Source: Oceanobacillus sp. CFH 90083 (GTDB taxonomy: Bacteria; Bacillota; Bacilli; Bacillales; Amphibacillaceae). Taken from it: a DNA stretch of 64,000 nt. Below, piece by piece: positions 18,157-27,328 of the stretch; within the stretch, counting starts at the first letter, position 1, and the number at the start of each line of letters is the position of its first letter. The translations under genes were made by a program, and so were the position numbers. Under the pieces are notes generated by a model. That model was not told where the DNA came from, made no database searches, and saw nothing but the letters and a program-made list of their open reading frames with translations. The DNA lies in the NCBI RefSeq assembly GCF_009389585.1, contig NZ_VIYG01000010.1:103531-167530 (forward strand). Reading direction: 5' to 3'.

Positions 18157-19779
18157 ATGAAATTGTCAAAAAAGTCTTTATTATTATTAGTTTTTGGACT
18201 TTTGCTCAGCGTTGTTTTGGTAGCGTGTGCAAGTGAACCCGATGAAGGCGGTAACAATGAAGATACAGAAGATGCTTCAGACGATGCAGCTGAGGGGGAA
18301 GCTACTGATGGAGGCGAGCTTATTATTGCCAACCAGTCAGATGCGGTTTCACTTGATCCAGCAGGATCGAACGACGTTCCATCAAGTAATGTTCAGGCAA
18401 ATATCTTTGAAACACTTGTAAAGCTGGATGGAAATATGGAATTACAGCCCGGTCTTGCTACAGAGTGGGAAGCAGTTGAAGATAATGTATGGGAATTTAC
18501 ATTACGTGAAGGTGTAACTTTCCATGATGGTTCGGAATTTAATGCAGAAGTGGTAAAAGCAAACATTGAACGTATTTTAGATGAAGATGTTGCTTCTCCA
18601 CGCTTTTTCCTTTATGAAATGGTAGAGGATATAGAAGTAGTGGATGATTACACAGTACGTTTTACAACAGAATATCCATTTGCACCATTCCCGGCACATA
18701 TCGCACATAACGGCGGCGGAATGGTTTCTCAGGATGTAATTGAAGCAGATTATGAAGCAATGGAGAATGGTGAAGAGCCAGGAACTTATATTAGTGAAAA
18801 TCCAGTTGGTACAGGCTTCTTTAAATTTGATTCATGGAATCCTGGTTCAGAAATTCGTTTAGTGAAAAATGAAGACTATTGGGGAGAGCCGGCTCACCTT
18901 GATTCTGTTGTGTTCAAGGTCGTAAGTGAAGGTCTTACTCGTGTAGCTGAACTTCAAACTGGCGATTCGCATATTGTTGATCCTTTAAATACAAATGATG
19001 CAGCACAAGTTGAAGGCACAGATGGTGTTCATGTAGCACCGCAAGAAAGCGTAAGTTTATCTTATATTGGATTTAACACACAAAAAGAACCATTTGATAA
19101 TCCAGATGTACGTAAAGCAATCAATATGGCAATTGATAAGAGTCCGATTATTGACGGTATCTACAATGGCTATGGTATTCCAGCAGTAGGTCCATTAGCA
19201 CCACCTGTATTTGGTTATGATGAAAACGCACCTGGTCTAGAGTATAATTTAGAGGAAGCGAAGCAATTATTAGCTGATGCGGGCTATGAAGATGGATTTT
19301 CTACAACAATTTGGACAAATGACACACAAGAACGTGTCGATGCTGCTACAAATGTTCAATCTCAATTACAGGAATTAAATATTGATGCGGAAGTAGAGGT
19401 TCTTGAATGGGGTACTTATTTAGAAAGAACAGCTCAAGGGGATCATGAAATGTTTGTACTTGGCTGGTCAACTGTAACCGGGGACGCAGACTATGGTTTA
19501 TATCCATTATTCCATTCTGATAATGTAGGTGAACCTGGTAACCGTACTTTCCTTGAAAATGATGAATTAGACGCAATGCTTGAAGAAGCACGTCGTGCGG
19601 GAGATGAAGAGACTCGTCTGCAACTTTACAGTGATATTCAGGCAGAAATTGCAGAGCTTGCTCCAATGCTTTATTTACATCATCAAGAATTATTGCTTGG
19701 TGTAAGAGATGAAGTGCAAGGCTTAACACAATTACCAACGCAGATTCTTCAATTACATGATGTATATTTAGAGCAATAA
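18157..19779 (+). CDS. family-5 peptide-binding lipoprotein, copy 3
   Basis: A 540-residue lipoprotein more divergent from copies 1 and 2. The lipobox is LVAC with Cys at residue 24, followed by an Asn/Glu/Asp linker. The mature protein begins GGELIIANQSDAVSLDPAGS, with REGVTFHDGSEFNAEVVKAN later. The C-terminal lobe shares the DNVGEPGNRTF pattern. It directly faces the permease operon end to end, so it is likely the ancestral or main binding protein of that transporter. Ligand unknown: oligopeptide or glutathione-like by family. Confidence 0.9.
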   Translation: MKLSKKSLLLLVFGLLLSVVLVACASEPDEGGNNEDTEDASDDAAEGEATDGGELIIANQSDAVSLDPAGSNDVPSSNVQANIFETLVKLDGNMELQPGLATEWEAVEDNVWEFTLREGVTFHDGSEFNAEVVKANIERILDEDVASPRFFLYEMVEDIEVVDDYTVRFTTEYPFAPFPAHIAHNGGGMVSQDVIEADYEAMENGEEPGTYISENPVGTGFFKFDSWNPGSEIRLVKNEDYWGEPAHLDSVVFKVVSEGLTRVAELQTGDSHIVDPLNTNDAAQVEGTDGVHVAPQESVSLSYIGFNTQKEPFDNPDVRKAINMAIDKSPIIDGIYNGYGIPAVGPLAPPVFGYDENAPGLEYNLEEAKQLLADAGYEDGFSTTIWTNDTQERVDAATNVQSQLQELNIDAEVEVLEWGTYLERTAQGDHEMFVLGWSTVTGDADYGLYPLFHSDNVGEPGNRTFLENDELDAMLEEARRAGDEETRLQLYSDIQAEIAELAPMLYLHHQELLLGVRDEVQGLTQLPTQILQLHDVYLEQ

Positions 19780-19784
19780 GAAAT

Positions 19785-19823
19785 AAAAAACAGGCTGCTT
19801 TCTGATAAAGCTGCCTGTTTTTT
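19785..19823. terminator. bidirectional terminator, copy-3 side
   Basis: A 17-bp stem with one mismatch (AAAAAACAGGC arms, 19785-19801 and 19807-19823). Flanking A and T runs allow termination in both directions between the convergent genes. Confidence 0.85.
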
Positions 19824-19830
19824 ATATCCA

Positions 19831-19873
19831 AAAAAGACACATGAGCTTATATTTTCACTCATGTGTCTTTTTA
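19831..19873. terminator. bidirectional terminator, transporter side
   Basis: A perfect 15-bp stem (AAAAAGACACATGAG at 19831-19845 with CTCATGTGTCTTTTT at 19858-19872) and a 12-nt loop, directly after the stop codon of the minus-strand ATPase gene. Two terminators back to back insulate the convergent transcripts. Confidence 0.85.
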
Positions 19874-19879
19874 TAATAC

Positions 19880-20902
19880 TTAAGCATTCACAGTCGGCTG
19901 ATGTGCACCAGAACGGATTGCTTCCATATGGTGGCAAGCTGCACGGTGTCCGTCCTTCATGCCTTCTGTATTACGCAGTTCAGGTACTTTTGTACGGCAC
20001 AAATCCGTTGCAAAAGGACAGCGTGTGTGGAAACGGCAGCCTTCAGGCGGATCAATTGGAGAAGGTACATCTCCTTTTAATGTGATGCGTTCCTTCTTGG
20101 CTTCCAGGTCGGTACTAGGAATAGCAGATAACAGAGCCTTTGTATAAGGATGCATATTATTTGTAAATAATGATTTTTTATCAGCTATCTCGACAACCTT
20201 GCCCAAATACATCACAATAATACGGTCAGAGATATGACGGACAACACCTAAATCATGCGAAATGAAAAGATATGTCAGTTTAAATTCACGCTGCAGCTTT
20301 TTCAATAAGTTAATCACCTGTGCCTGGATAGATACATCCAGTGCGGATACAGCTTCATCTGCAATAATCAATTTTGGATTAACAGACAATGCACGGGCAA
20401 TCCCAATCCGTTGACGCTGCCCGCCGCTGAATTCATGCGGATGCCGGTCAGCCTGATGTGGTCCCAGACCTACTGTGTCCATTAATTCTTTCACGCGATC
20501 GTTTCTTTCGCTTTTTGGTACAGCATTTTGAATTTCCATTGCTTCAGTTAAAATTTGCCGTACGGTGTGGCGCGGGTTAATCGAAGCATAAGGATCCTGG
20601 AAGATAATCTGCATATCTTTACGGAATTTATTCATTTCTTTTTTATTAAGCTCAAGAATATTTGTATTATCAAACTCTACTTTTCCATCCGTAGGTTCAT
20701 CTAATCTTAGAATAGCGCGTCCAGTTGTGGACTTTCCGCAGCCGGATTCTCCTACGATACTGAGGGTCTCTCCTTCGTAAACTTCAAAGGAGACATCATC
20801 TACTGCTTTTACGTGATTAATCGTACGTCCGAAAATCCCGCCTTTAATCGGGAAATATTGTTTTAAGTCATTTACTTTAAGAAGTACTTTCTGATTGCTC
20901 AT
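19880..20902 (-). CDS. OppF/DppF-type peptide ABC transporter ATPase
   Basis: A 340-residue ATPase. Walker A is GESGCGKST (about 54-62), the signature is EFSGGQRQRIGIARAL, Walker B is LIIADEAVSALD, and the H-loop region is LFISHDLGVV. The C-terminal oligopeptide-transporter extension has a cysteine motif CRFHTRCPFATDLC. It pairs with the OppD-type subunit to energise the importer. The start overlaps the end of the preceding gene by 26 bases, and its ribosome site CCGGAGGTGAAC lies inside that gene. Last gene of the C-B-D-F operon. Confidence 0.95.
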   Translation of the reverse strand: MSNQKVLLKVNDLKQYFPIKGGIFGRTINHVKAVDDVSFEVYEGETLSIVGESGCGKSTTGRAILRLDEPTDGKVEFDNTNILELNKKEMNKFRKDMQIIFQDPYASINPRHTVRQILTEAMEIQNAVPKSERNDRVKELMDTVGLGPHQADRHPHEFSGGQRQRIGIARALSVNPKLIIADEAVSALDVSIQAQVINLLKKLQREFKLTYLFISHDLGVVRHISDRIIVMYLGKVVEIADKKSLFTNNMHPYTKALLSAIPSTDLEAKKERITLKGDVPSPIDPPEGCRFHTRCPFATDLCRTKVPELRNTEGMKDGHRAACHHMEAIRSGAHQPTVNA

Positions 20903-21923
20903 GAATGTTCACCTCCGGATCTCCGTCCCATTCGTCAGAATAAATCCAGCAACGAATTTGATTACCGTCTTTATCCGTTTCCAGGTCAGGTAATTTATTG
21001 CGGCATAAATCGGTAGCGAATGGACATCTTGGTGCAAATCGGCAGCCTTGTGGCATATCAGCAGGACTGGGAACAGATCCTTTAATCACTGCCAGATCTC
21101 CCTCTACATCCTGATCGTGTTGTGGAACAGATTGCATCAAGCCGACCGTATAGGGATGTTTTGGATTCGTAAATAATGTCTTTTTATCGGTATATTCCAC
21201 TACCTTACCGCAGTACATAACGGCAACATAATCGCATGTTTCGGCAACAACGCCGAGATCATGTGTAATTAATAAAATACCCATGTCCAATCTTTCTTGC
21301 AATTCTTTCATTAAATCTAAAATCTGTGCTTGAATGGTTACATCCAGCGCAGTGGTCGGTTCATCGGCAATCAGTAAATCTGGATTACAAGCGAGCGCAA
21401 TCGCAATCATGACACGCTGACGCATCCCACCGGATAATTCAAAAGGATACTGATCGATCCGTTTTTCCGGAGAAGGAATTCCTACCAGCTTTAACATATC
21501 AATTGATTTTTTTCTTGCTTCCTTTTTGCCAAGGCCCTGGTGAATTTGGAATGATTCACTGATCTGCTGTCCAACGGTAAAGGTTGGATTCAGCGAGGTC
21601 ATCGGTTCCTGGAAAATCATTGATATTTCATTTCCGCGGATTTTACGCATCTGTGCTTCGCTTTTCTCTAAGAGGTTTTCTCCTTTGAAGAGAATTTCTC
21701 CTCCTTTAACCTTACCTGGTTCCTCGATCAGACGGAGAACAGATAACGAAGTAATACTTTTTCCGGAACCAGACTCTCCAACAACGCCAAGTACCTTTCC
21801 TTTGGGAATATTAAATGAAACACCATCTACAGCTTTTACTTCTAAATCCTTTGTAAAGAAGGAAGTCTGTAAATTTTTTATTTCTAATATATTGTCATAT
21901 GAAGTGTTAGGTGCACTTGTCAT
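20877..21923 (-). CDS. OppD/DppD-type peptide ABC transporter ATPase
   Basis: A 348-residue ATPase with Walker A GESGSGKSI, signature ELSGGMRQRVMIA, Walker B LLIADEPTTALD and the C-terminal CRFAPRCPFATDLC motif. In related importers these cysteines hold an iron-sulfur cluster, which is established for some family members and inferred here. Its ribosome site is AAAGGAG. It partners the downstream OppF-type ATPase. Confidence 0.95.
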   Translation of the reverse strand: MTSAPNTSYDNILEIKNLQTSFFTKDLEVKAVDGVSFNIPKGKVLGVVGESGSGKSITSLSVLRLIEEPGKVKGGEILFKGENLLEKSEAQMRKIRGNEISMIFQEPMTSLNPTFTVGQQISESFQIHQGLGKKEARKKSIDMLKLVGIPSPEKRIDQYPFELSGGMRQRVMIAIALACNPDLLIADEPTTALDVTIQAQILDLMKELQERLDMGILLITHDLGVVAETCDYVAVMYCGKVVEYTDKKTLFTNPKHPYTVGLMQSVPQHDQDVEGDLAVIKGSVPSPADMPQGCRFAPRCPFATDLCRNKLPDLETDKDGNQIRCWIYSDEWDGDPEVNIHEQSESTS

Positions 21924-21963
21924 AGTAAGTAGCTCCTTTCAAAAATCTAGTAGTGCAAGAATA

Positions 21964-22920
21964 CTAGTCTAAATCAATTCGTTTGTTCAAGAACCTGTAC
22001 GCAACATCGACAATCAAGTTTACAAGAACGAAAAGAAGGGACGCAACTAAAATCGTTCCTTGAACAACCGGAAAATCACGGGCTGTGATCGAATCAATAA
22101 TCAATTTCCCCATACCATTCACAGCAAATACAGACTCTGTTAATACAGATCCGCCTAGAAGTCCGCCAAACTGCAGGCCTACTACGGTAACAATCGGAAT
22201 CAGTGCATTTTTTAACGCATGACGATAGATAACAATCCGTTCTTTTACCCCTTTGGCACGGGCTGTGCGGATATAATCCTGTCCGATCACATCCAGCATA
22301 CTGGAACGGGTCATCCGTGCGATAATGGCAGCACTGCTTGTACCTAGTGTAATAACCGGCAGGACAATTTGGCTGAAGCTGCCCCAACCGGAAGGACTGA
22401 ACCACCCTGTATTATTAAAGAAAGGTATCCAGGACGGCAGATCGACTCCAATCGCAAACCATTGGATTAACATTAAACCAAGCCAGAAATTTGGCATGGA
22501 TAGACCGAATAAAGCGATAACCATCAGTGTTGTATCAAGTGCAGAATATTTACGTGTTGCAGAAATAATACCAATAATTAATCCGACAAACACAGCTAAC
22601 ACGGTACTGTAAAAGGCTAGTTCAACCGTTACCCAAAATCTGGCGCCGATTTCAGCAGAAACATCTCGTCCACTTCGCATCGAGGTTCCTAAGTCACCTT
22701 GAACCGCACCAGTCACATAGTTGAAATATTGTGTCGGCAGTGGGTCATTTAAACCAAGCCGTTCTCTTATATTATCAATTTGTTCCTGTGGAGCGCCTTC
22801 ACCGGCAATGACCTGAGCCGGGTCTCCGGGAACCAAATGCATCATGCTAAATACGATAATAGATACACCGATTAGAACGGGTATCGTTTGTAAAATACGT
22901 CGAATGATAAATTGAATCAA
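21964..22920 (-). CDS. DppB-type peptide ABC transporter permease
   Basis: A 318-residue permease with six membrane helices. The N-terminus has IIRRILQTIPVLIGVSIIVF and LVPGDPAQVIAGE, typical of DppB/GsiC. The EAA loop contains DYIRTARAKGVKERIVIYRHALKN. The start appears to be TTG at 22920, preceded by GAGGTGAACC. It forms the membrane channel together with the DppC-type protein encoded just upstream. Confidence 0.94.
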   Translation of the reverse strand: MIQFIIRRILQTIPVLIGVSIIVFSMMHLVPGDPAQVIAGEGAPQEQIDNIRERLGLNDPLPTQYFNYVTGAVQGDLGTSMRSGRDVSAEIGARFWVTVELAFYSTVLAVFVGLIIGIISATRKYSALDTTLMVIALFGLSMPNFWLGLMLIQWFAIGVDLPSWIPFFNNTGWFSPSGWGSFSQIVLPVITLGTSSAAIIARMTRSSMLDVIGQDYIRTARAKGVKERIVIYRHALKNALIPIVTVVGLQFGGLLGGSVLTESVFAVNGMGKLIIDSITARDFPVVQGTILVASLLFVLVNLIVDVAYRFLNKRIDLD

Positions 22921-22936
22921 AGTGGTTCACCTCTTT

Positions 22937-23842
22937 CTATTCTTTCGTTTTTGGATCAAATGCGTCACGTAATCCGTCTCCAAGTAAGTTAAATGCCAAT
23001 ACAGCTACAACAATAGCAAGCCCCGGGAATAATGCTACATGGGGTGCATTATATAAGTAGTTTCGTCCATCACTCAGCATCGCTCCCCATTCTGGTGTAG
23101 GAGGCTGTGCACCGAGTCCTAAAAAGGAAAGTCCGGCAGCTGATAGAATTGCTGTAGCAATACTTAACGTAGCTTGAACGATAATTGGAGAGGTGATATT
23201 TGGTAAAATATGTTTGAAAATAATTCTGGAATCGCTGGCTCCGAGTGCTCTCATTGCATCAATATACTCCAATTTTTTCACAGATAAGGTCGAGCCCCGG
23301 ACAATTCTGGCAAAAATAGGTACAGATGAAACAGCAACAGCAATAACCACATTAACCATGCTTCCTCCTAGAACAGTAACAATCGTTAAAGCTAATAGAA
23401 TACTAGGGAATGCCAATAACACATCCATAATACGCATGATAATGCTGTCAGTCCGTTTACCGTAATACCCGGCGATAATGCCGAGAAATACACCGACAGT
23501 TGCTCCGAGTAAAATAGAGAAAAAACCAATCATTAGCGTTAATCCGGTACCCTGGACTACCCTGCTGAATATATCTCTCCCAAAGTTATCTGTTCCAAAC
23601 CAATGCTCAGATGAAGGAGTAGCTAATTTATTGGTTACATCCTGATCATATAGAGGATCATAGGGGGTTAAGTATGGTCCGACAAGAGCGATAATGATAA
23701 GTAAAATAATTAATATACCGCCGACAACAGCCGACTTATTTTTTTTAAGTTTATTAAAGACGCTTTTCCAGCTTTTAAGTCGAGGATTAGGCGGTCTAAC
23801 CGCTGTTTCTGACTTTTCAATATGTTCGTTTGAACGACTCAT
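22937..23842 (-). CDS. DppC-type peptide ABC transporter permease
   Basis: A 301-residue permease with the OppC N-terminal domain (KSWKSVFNKLKKNKSAVVGG) and the periplasmic-side motif HWFGTDNFGRDIFSRVVQGT. The EAA loop is EYIDAMRALGASDSRIIFKHILPN. It is the first gene of the operon, so the order is C-B-D-F rather than the more usual B-C-D-F. The 450-bp gap upstream carries candidate CodY and CcpA sites. Confidence 0.94.
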   Translation of the reverse strand: MSRSNEHIEKSETAVRPPNPRLKSWKSVFNKLKKNKSAVVGGILIILLIIIALVGPYLTPYDPLYDQDVTNKLATPSSEHWFGTDNFGRDIFSRVVQGTGLTLMIGFFSILLGATVGVFLGIIAGYYGKRTDSIIMRIMDVLLAFPSILLALTIVTVLGGSMVNVVIAVAVSSVPIFARIVRGSTLSVKKLEYIDAMRALGASDSRIIFKHILPNITSPIIVQATLSIATAILSAAGLSFLGLGAQPPTPEWGAMLSDGRNYLYNAPHVALFPGLAIVVAVLAFNLLGDGLRDAFDPKTKE

Positions 23843-24292
23843 CGGTTTTTTTCATCCTTTCTCTCGTGTTATAGGTCAGTCTTGATTATATCATGAAAAG
23901 GCTTAAAGAAATATAATTCATTTGAAAATCCTTAGAAAATGCACGTTTTTTGAAACTATCAAAAAACGACAACCCTTGATATAAAAGGGTTTATTAGAAT
24001 GGATAAAAAAGGAAATCCCTTAAATTCGTAAAACTATACCAAATATGAAAATTTTCATTAATTAAAAAATGAAAGCGCTATCTCAGTTTGAAAAAATCAG
24101 TTGATCGACACTTTTCCTGATCGTTCAGACGGTTTAATATTTTTTGAAAAAGGTATAGTTAATTATCTCTGATGTTGCTGAAGGATAAAGGAAGATATAC
24201 AACATGATAAAATCTTAATAGAAATTACTGCGGAAAATCCTGTATAATAGATAATGATTAAAGGTATACCATTATGAAGAGGTGGAAAATCG
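23843..24292. promoter_or_regulatory. divergent regulatory region with CodY-like and cre-like sites
   Basis: A 450-bp gap between the transporter operon (minus) and a DUF2812 gene (plus). It contains GAAAATTTTC at 24047-24056 within ATGAAAATTTTCATTAA, the same half-site arrangement as the CodY-like boxes before the binding-protein genes. TGAAAGCGCTATCT at 24070-24083 matches the CcpA cre consensus with one mismatch. A TATAAT (24243-24248) probably serves the DUF2812 gene. No gene is visible. Confidence 0.45.
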
Positions 24293-24820
24293 GTGAAGAA
24301 GAAATTTATTTGGAATCCTGCTAGATTTTTCTTTCATTATATAGGAACAGAGAAATTAGAGGCTCTTGCAAAGGAAGGCTGGATTGTAGAAAAGTTACGA
24401 CTGGGTGGTCTTCTTTTCCAATTAAAAAAGGATAAGCCTAAGGAAGTACAGTATCATCTGGAATTTCAGTCTATTCAAAATGTAGAAGAAGACAGCGCAC
24501 AGTTATCTGAAGGATGGGAGCGCATAGATAAGGCAGATTATATGCAAATTTTTCAGGGTTCCTCGGAAGCTGCACCAATGAAAGCACATTATGAACAGCT
24601 CCTGGAACAAATGAAGCAGGAAGCACGTTCACTAGGGAAGTATACGATTATCTCGAGCTTATTTCTGATTATTTTCTTTATATTACATATAAAAACCGGC
24701 TGGGCTTTCGTGCAAATGATTCTACTTGGCGGAATCATTATGCTTTCCATCACATTTATCCTGATAGCAGCTATATATATTTTAAATAAGTACAGGCAGT
24801 ATAATCTAAAAAAAATGTAA
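24293..24820 (+). CDS. DUF2812 membrane protein
   Basis: A 175-residue protein starting at GTG 24293 (GAGGTGG upstream). The N-terminal soluble domain has the DUF2812 hallmarks (FHYIGTEKLEALAKEGWIVE, LFQLKKDKPKEVQYHLEF); two C-terminal membrane helices lie at about 118-138 and 142-164. DUF2812 proteins often accompany PadR-type regulators, but none is seen here. Function is unknown. Confidence 0.7.
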   Translation: MKKKFIWNPARFFFHYIGTEKLEALAKEGWIVEKLRLGGLLFQLKKDKPKEVQYHLEFQSIQNVEEDSAQLSEGWERIDKADYMQIFQGSSEAAPMKAHYEQLLEQMKQEARSLGKYTIISSLFLIIFFILHIKTGWAFVQMILLGGIIMLSITFILIAAIYILNKYRQYNLKKM

Positions 24821-24842
24821 TATTACGGATATAATGGTAACG

Positions 24843-24880
24843 AATTCGAAACTTTTTGGAAATAAAAGGTTTCGAATTTT
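24843..24880 (+). terminator. terminator after the DUF2812 gene
   Basis: AATTCGAAAC (24843-24852) pairs perfectly with GTTTCGAATT (24869-24878), followed by TT. The remaining 300 bases up to the betaine operon are AT-rich with no recognisable gene; the ribosome site AGAGAGGTG precedes the next start. Confidence 0.6.
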
Positions 24881-25186
24881 AATATAAGGATAGTATATAA
24901 CAGTATACAGAAGGAAAAAGCAGAAAATGTTGTTTTATACGGAGCAGGCGCAATATATTGCTTAAAACTATCGAAATACTGCTCTATAGGCGGTTTGAGT
25001 TTTATTTGGAACTTACTTATAATATAAAAAGTTGCCTTGAAAGAGGTAAATACATCTATATAGATGCCATAAAATAAATGAGTCTATCGTTGGTTCATTT
25101 ATTTTTGTTCTTTAGCATATATGGTTCGTGAGTACCAAAGTTTTTTCATCTAGATGTACGACAAAATAACATAGAGAGGTGATTAC

Positions 25187-26386
25187 ATGGCAGTAGTTGA
25201 AGCAAAAAACCTGTCTAAAATCTTTGGTAAAAACATCAGCCAATCTATCAAACTGTTAGATCAAGGGATGCCCAAAGAAGAGATATTGAAAAAGACAGGG
25301 AATACTGTCGGAGTAAATCGTGCCAGTTTCTCTGTTGAAGAAGGAGAAATATTTGTCATCATGGGGCTTTCAGGAAGTGGGAAGTCTACGTTAGTTCGAC
25401 TAATTAATCGGTTAATAGAGCCAAGTGAAGGATCGATCCTGATCGATGGGAAAGAATTAGCAACATTAGATAAAAAAGCATTAAGACAAGTACGTCGTGA
25501 AAAATTAGGAATGGTATTCCAGCAATTCGCACTTTTCCCGCACCGCACCATTTTACAAAATGCTGCATTCGGTTTAGAAGTACAGGGTGTTGATAAATCT
25601 GAACGGGAAAAGCGGGCGGAAGAATCATTAAGACTTGTTGGTTTAGGTGACTACATGCATCAAAAACCTGGTCAATTATCCGGTGGAATGCAGCAGCGTG
25701 TCGGACTTGCCCGTGCACTGGCTAATGACCCGAAAGTGTTATTAATGGATGAAGCGTTTTCAGCGCTTGATCCGCTTATCCGGAAGGAAATGCAGGATGA
25801 GTTGATTGATTTACAATCTTCCATGAAGAAAACCATTATCTTTATTACGCATGATCTTGACGAAGCTCTTCGACTGGGTGACCGGATTGCATTAATGAAG
25901 GATGGGGCTATTGTACAAATCGGAACACCAGAGGAAATTCTGATGAACCCTGCCAATGACTATGTTGAGAAATTTGTAGAGGATGTAGATCGCTCGAAAA
26001 TACTTACAGCAAGTCATATTATGAAGCGGCCGGAAACCATTGATATCGAGAAGCATGGTCCGCGTGCAGCGTTAGAGAGAATGCGCCGGGAAGGTATTTC
26101 CAGCATTCTGGTTGTCGATGAAAGCCGTCGTTTGCAAGGCTATGTGACAGCAGATGATGCTTCGGACGCACGAAAAAAAGAAGTATCCGATATTAAAGAA
26201 ATTCTGCAAACAGATATTTTAAGGGTGTCACCGGATACACCGATGCAAGAGATTTTCTCTATGATTTACGATACGCCTGTTCCAATTGCAGTTGTGGAGG
26301 ATAGCGGTCGTTTAAATGGAATTATTGTTCGCGGAGCAGTCTTAGCCGCACTTGCAAATGATGGTGAGGTGAACCTGGATGCTTGA
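25187..26386 (+). CDS. opuAA: glycine betaine ABC transporter ATPase OpuAA
   Basis: A 399-residue ATPase of the OpuA/ProV class. Walker A is GLSGSGKSTLV (about 63-73), the signature is QLSGGMQQRVGLARALAN, and Walker B is VLLMDEAFSALD. Two CBS domains in the C-terminal 120 residues (AARAALERMRR-like and TPMQEIFSMIYDT segments) act as the ionic-strength sensor in characterised relatives. It energises uptake of the osmoprotectant glycine betaine. Its stop overlaps the permease start by 8 bases. Confidence 0.94.
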   Translation: MAVVEAKNLSKIFGKNISQSIKLLDQGMPKEEILKKTGNTVGVNRASFSVEEGEIFVIMGLSGSGKSTLVRLINRLIEPSEGSILIDGKELATLDKKALRQVRREKLGMVFQQFALFPHRTILQNAAFGLEVQGVDKSEREKRAEESLRLVGLGDYMHQKPGQLSGGMQQRVGLARALANDPKVLLMDEAFSALDPLIRKEMQDELIDLQSSMKKTIIFITHDLDEALRLGDRIALMKDGAIVQIGTPEEILMNPANDYVEKFVEDVDRSKILTASHIMKRPETIDIEKHGPRAALERMRREGISSILVVDESRRLQGYVTADDASDARKKEVSDIKEILQTDILRVSPDTPMQEIFSMIYDTPVPIAVVEDSGRLNGIIVRGAVLAALANDGEVNLDA

Positions 26387-27224
26387 TTTTATGGATCAAA
26401 TACCGTTAGCAGAATGGACAGAAAAGGCTACAGACTGGATTCAGGATAAATTTGCATTTCTTTTTGAACCAATCAAAGACCATTTTGGCAACTTTATGGA
26501 CTTTATATCTGGAGATGTTTTAACAAGCATCCCTCCAATCCTCTTTATTTTGATTGTTGCCGTGATAGCATTTTTTGTTTCCGGCAAGAAATTTGGATTA
26601 GCGGTATTTTCAATTGTCGGTCTATGGTTTGTTTATAATCAAGGATTATGGGATGCGCTAATGGCTACCGTAACATTAGTTATTCTGGCTAGTTTATTAT
26701 CCGTTATTATAGGTGTTCCAATAGGTATTTTAATGGCAAAAAGTAAGATTGCCAATTCCATTTTTACACCAATTTTGGACTTTATGCAGACAATGCCGGC
26801 ATTCGTATACTTAATTCCGGCCGTAGCATTCTTTGGAATCGGGATGGTTCCGGGAGTATTCGCATCACTTATATTTGCGACACCACCGACTGTCCGCTTT
26901 ACAAACTTAGGTATCCGCCAGGTTTCCAAGGATTTGATTGAAGCGTCGGATTCATTTGGTGCAACCGGGTCACAGAAATTATTTAAAGTAGAGTTACCGA
27001 TGGCAAAAGGCACAATTATGGCTGGTATTAACCAGACGGTGATGCTTGCTCTGTCTATGGTTGTAATCGCGTCAATGATTGGTGCGCCGGGACTTGGAAG
27101 TCAAGTACTTTCTGCGTTGCAGCGTGCATCTGTCGGTACCGGATTTGTTGCCGGAGTCGGAATTGTTATTCTGGCGATTATTATTGACCGTATTACACAA
27201 AATATGAACAAAGCAAAAGAGTAA
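26379..27224 (+). CDS. opuAB: glycine betaine ABC transporter permease OpuAB
   Basis: A 281-residue permease with an amphipathic N-terminal segment and about seven helices. The family-typical LDFMQTMPAFVYLIPAVAFF and EASDSFGATGSQKLFKVELP (EAA loop) are present, as is MLALSMVVIASMIGAPGLG. It is the membrane subunit of the OpuA importer, cotranslated with opuAA and followed after about 100 bp by the binding-protein gene. Confidence 0.94.
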   Translation: MLDFMDQIPLAEWTEKATDWIQDKFAFLFEPIKDHFGNFMDFISGDVLTSIPPILFILIVAVIAFFVSGKKFGLAVFSIVGLWFVYNQGLWDALMATVTLVILASLLSVIIGVPIGILMAKSKIANSIFTPILDFMQTMPAFVYLIPAVAFFGIGMVPGVFASLIFATPPTVRFTNLGIRQVSKDLIEASDSFGATGSQKLFKVELPMAKGTIMAGINQTVMLALSMVVIASMIGAPGLGSQVLSALQRASVGTGFVAGVGIVILAIIIDRITQNMNKAKE

Positions 27225-27328
27225 AACGGTGTGACAATCTTTTTATATCAAGGGAGGTATCTTTCTCTCTTATATGAAAAGTGTCAATATAGAAAGGTTA
27301 AAATTTAAGAAAAAGGGGAGTTTTATTT

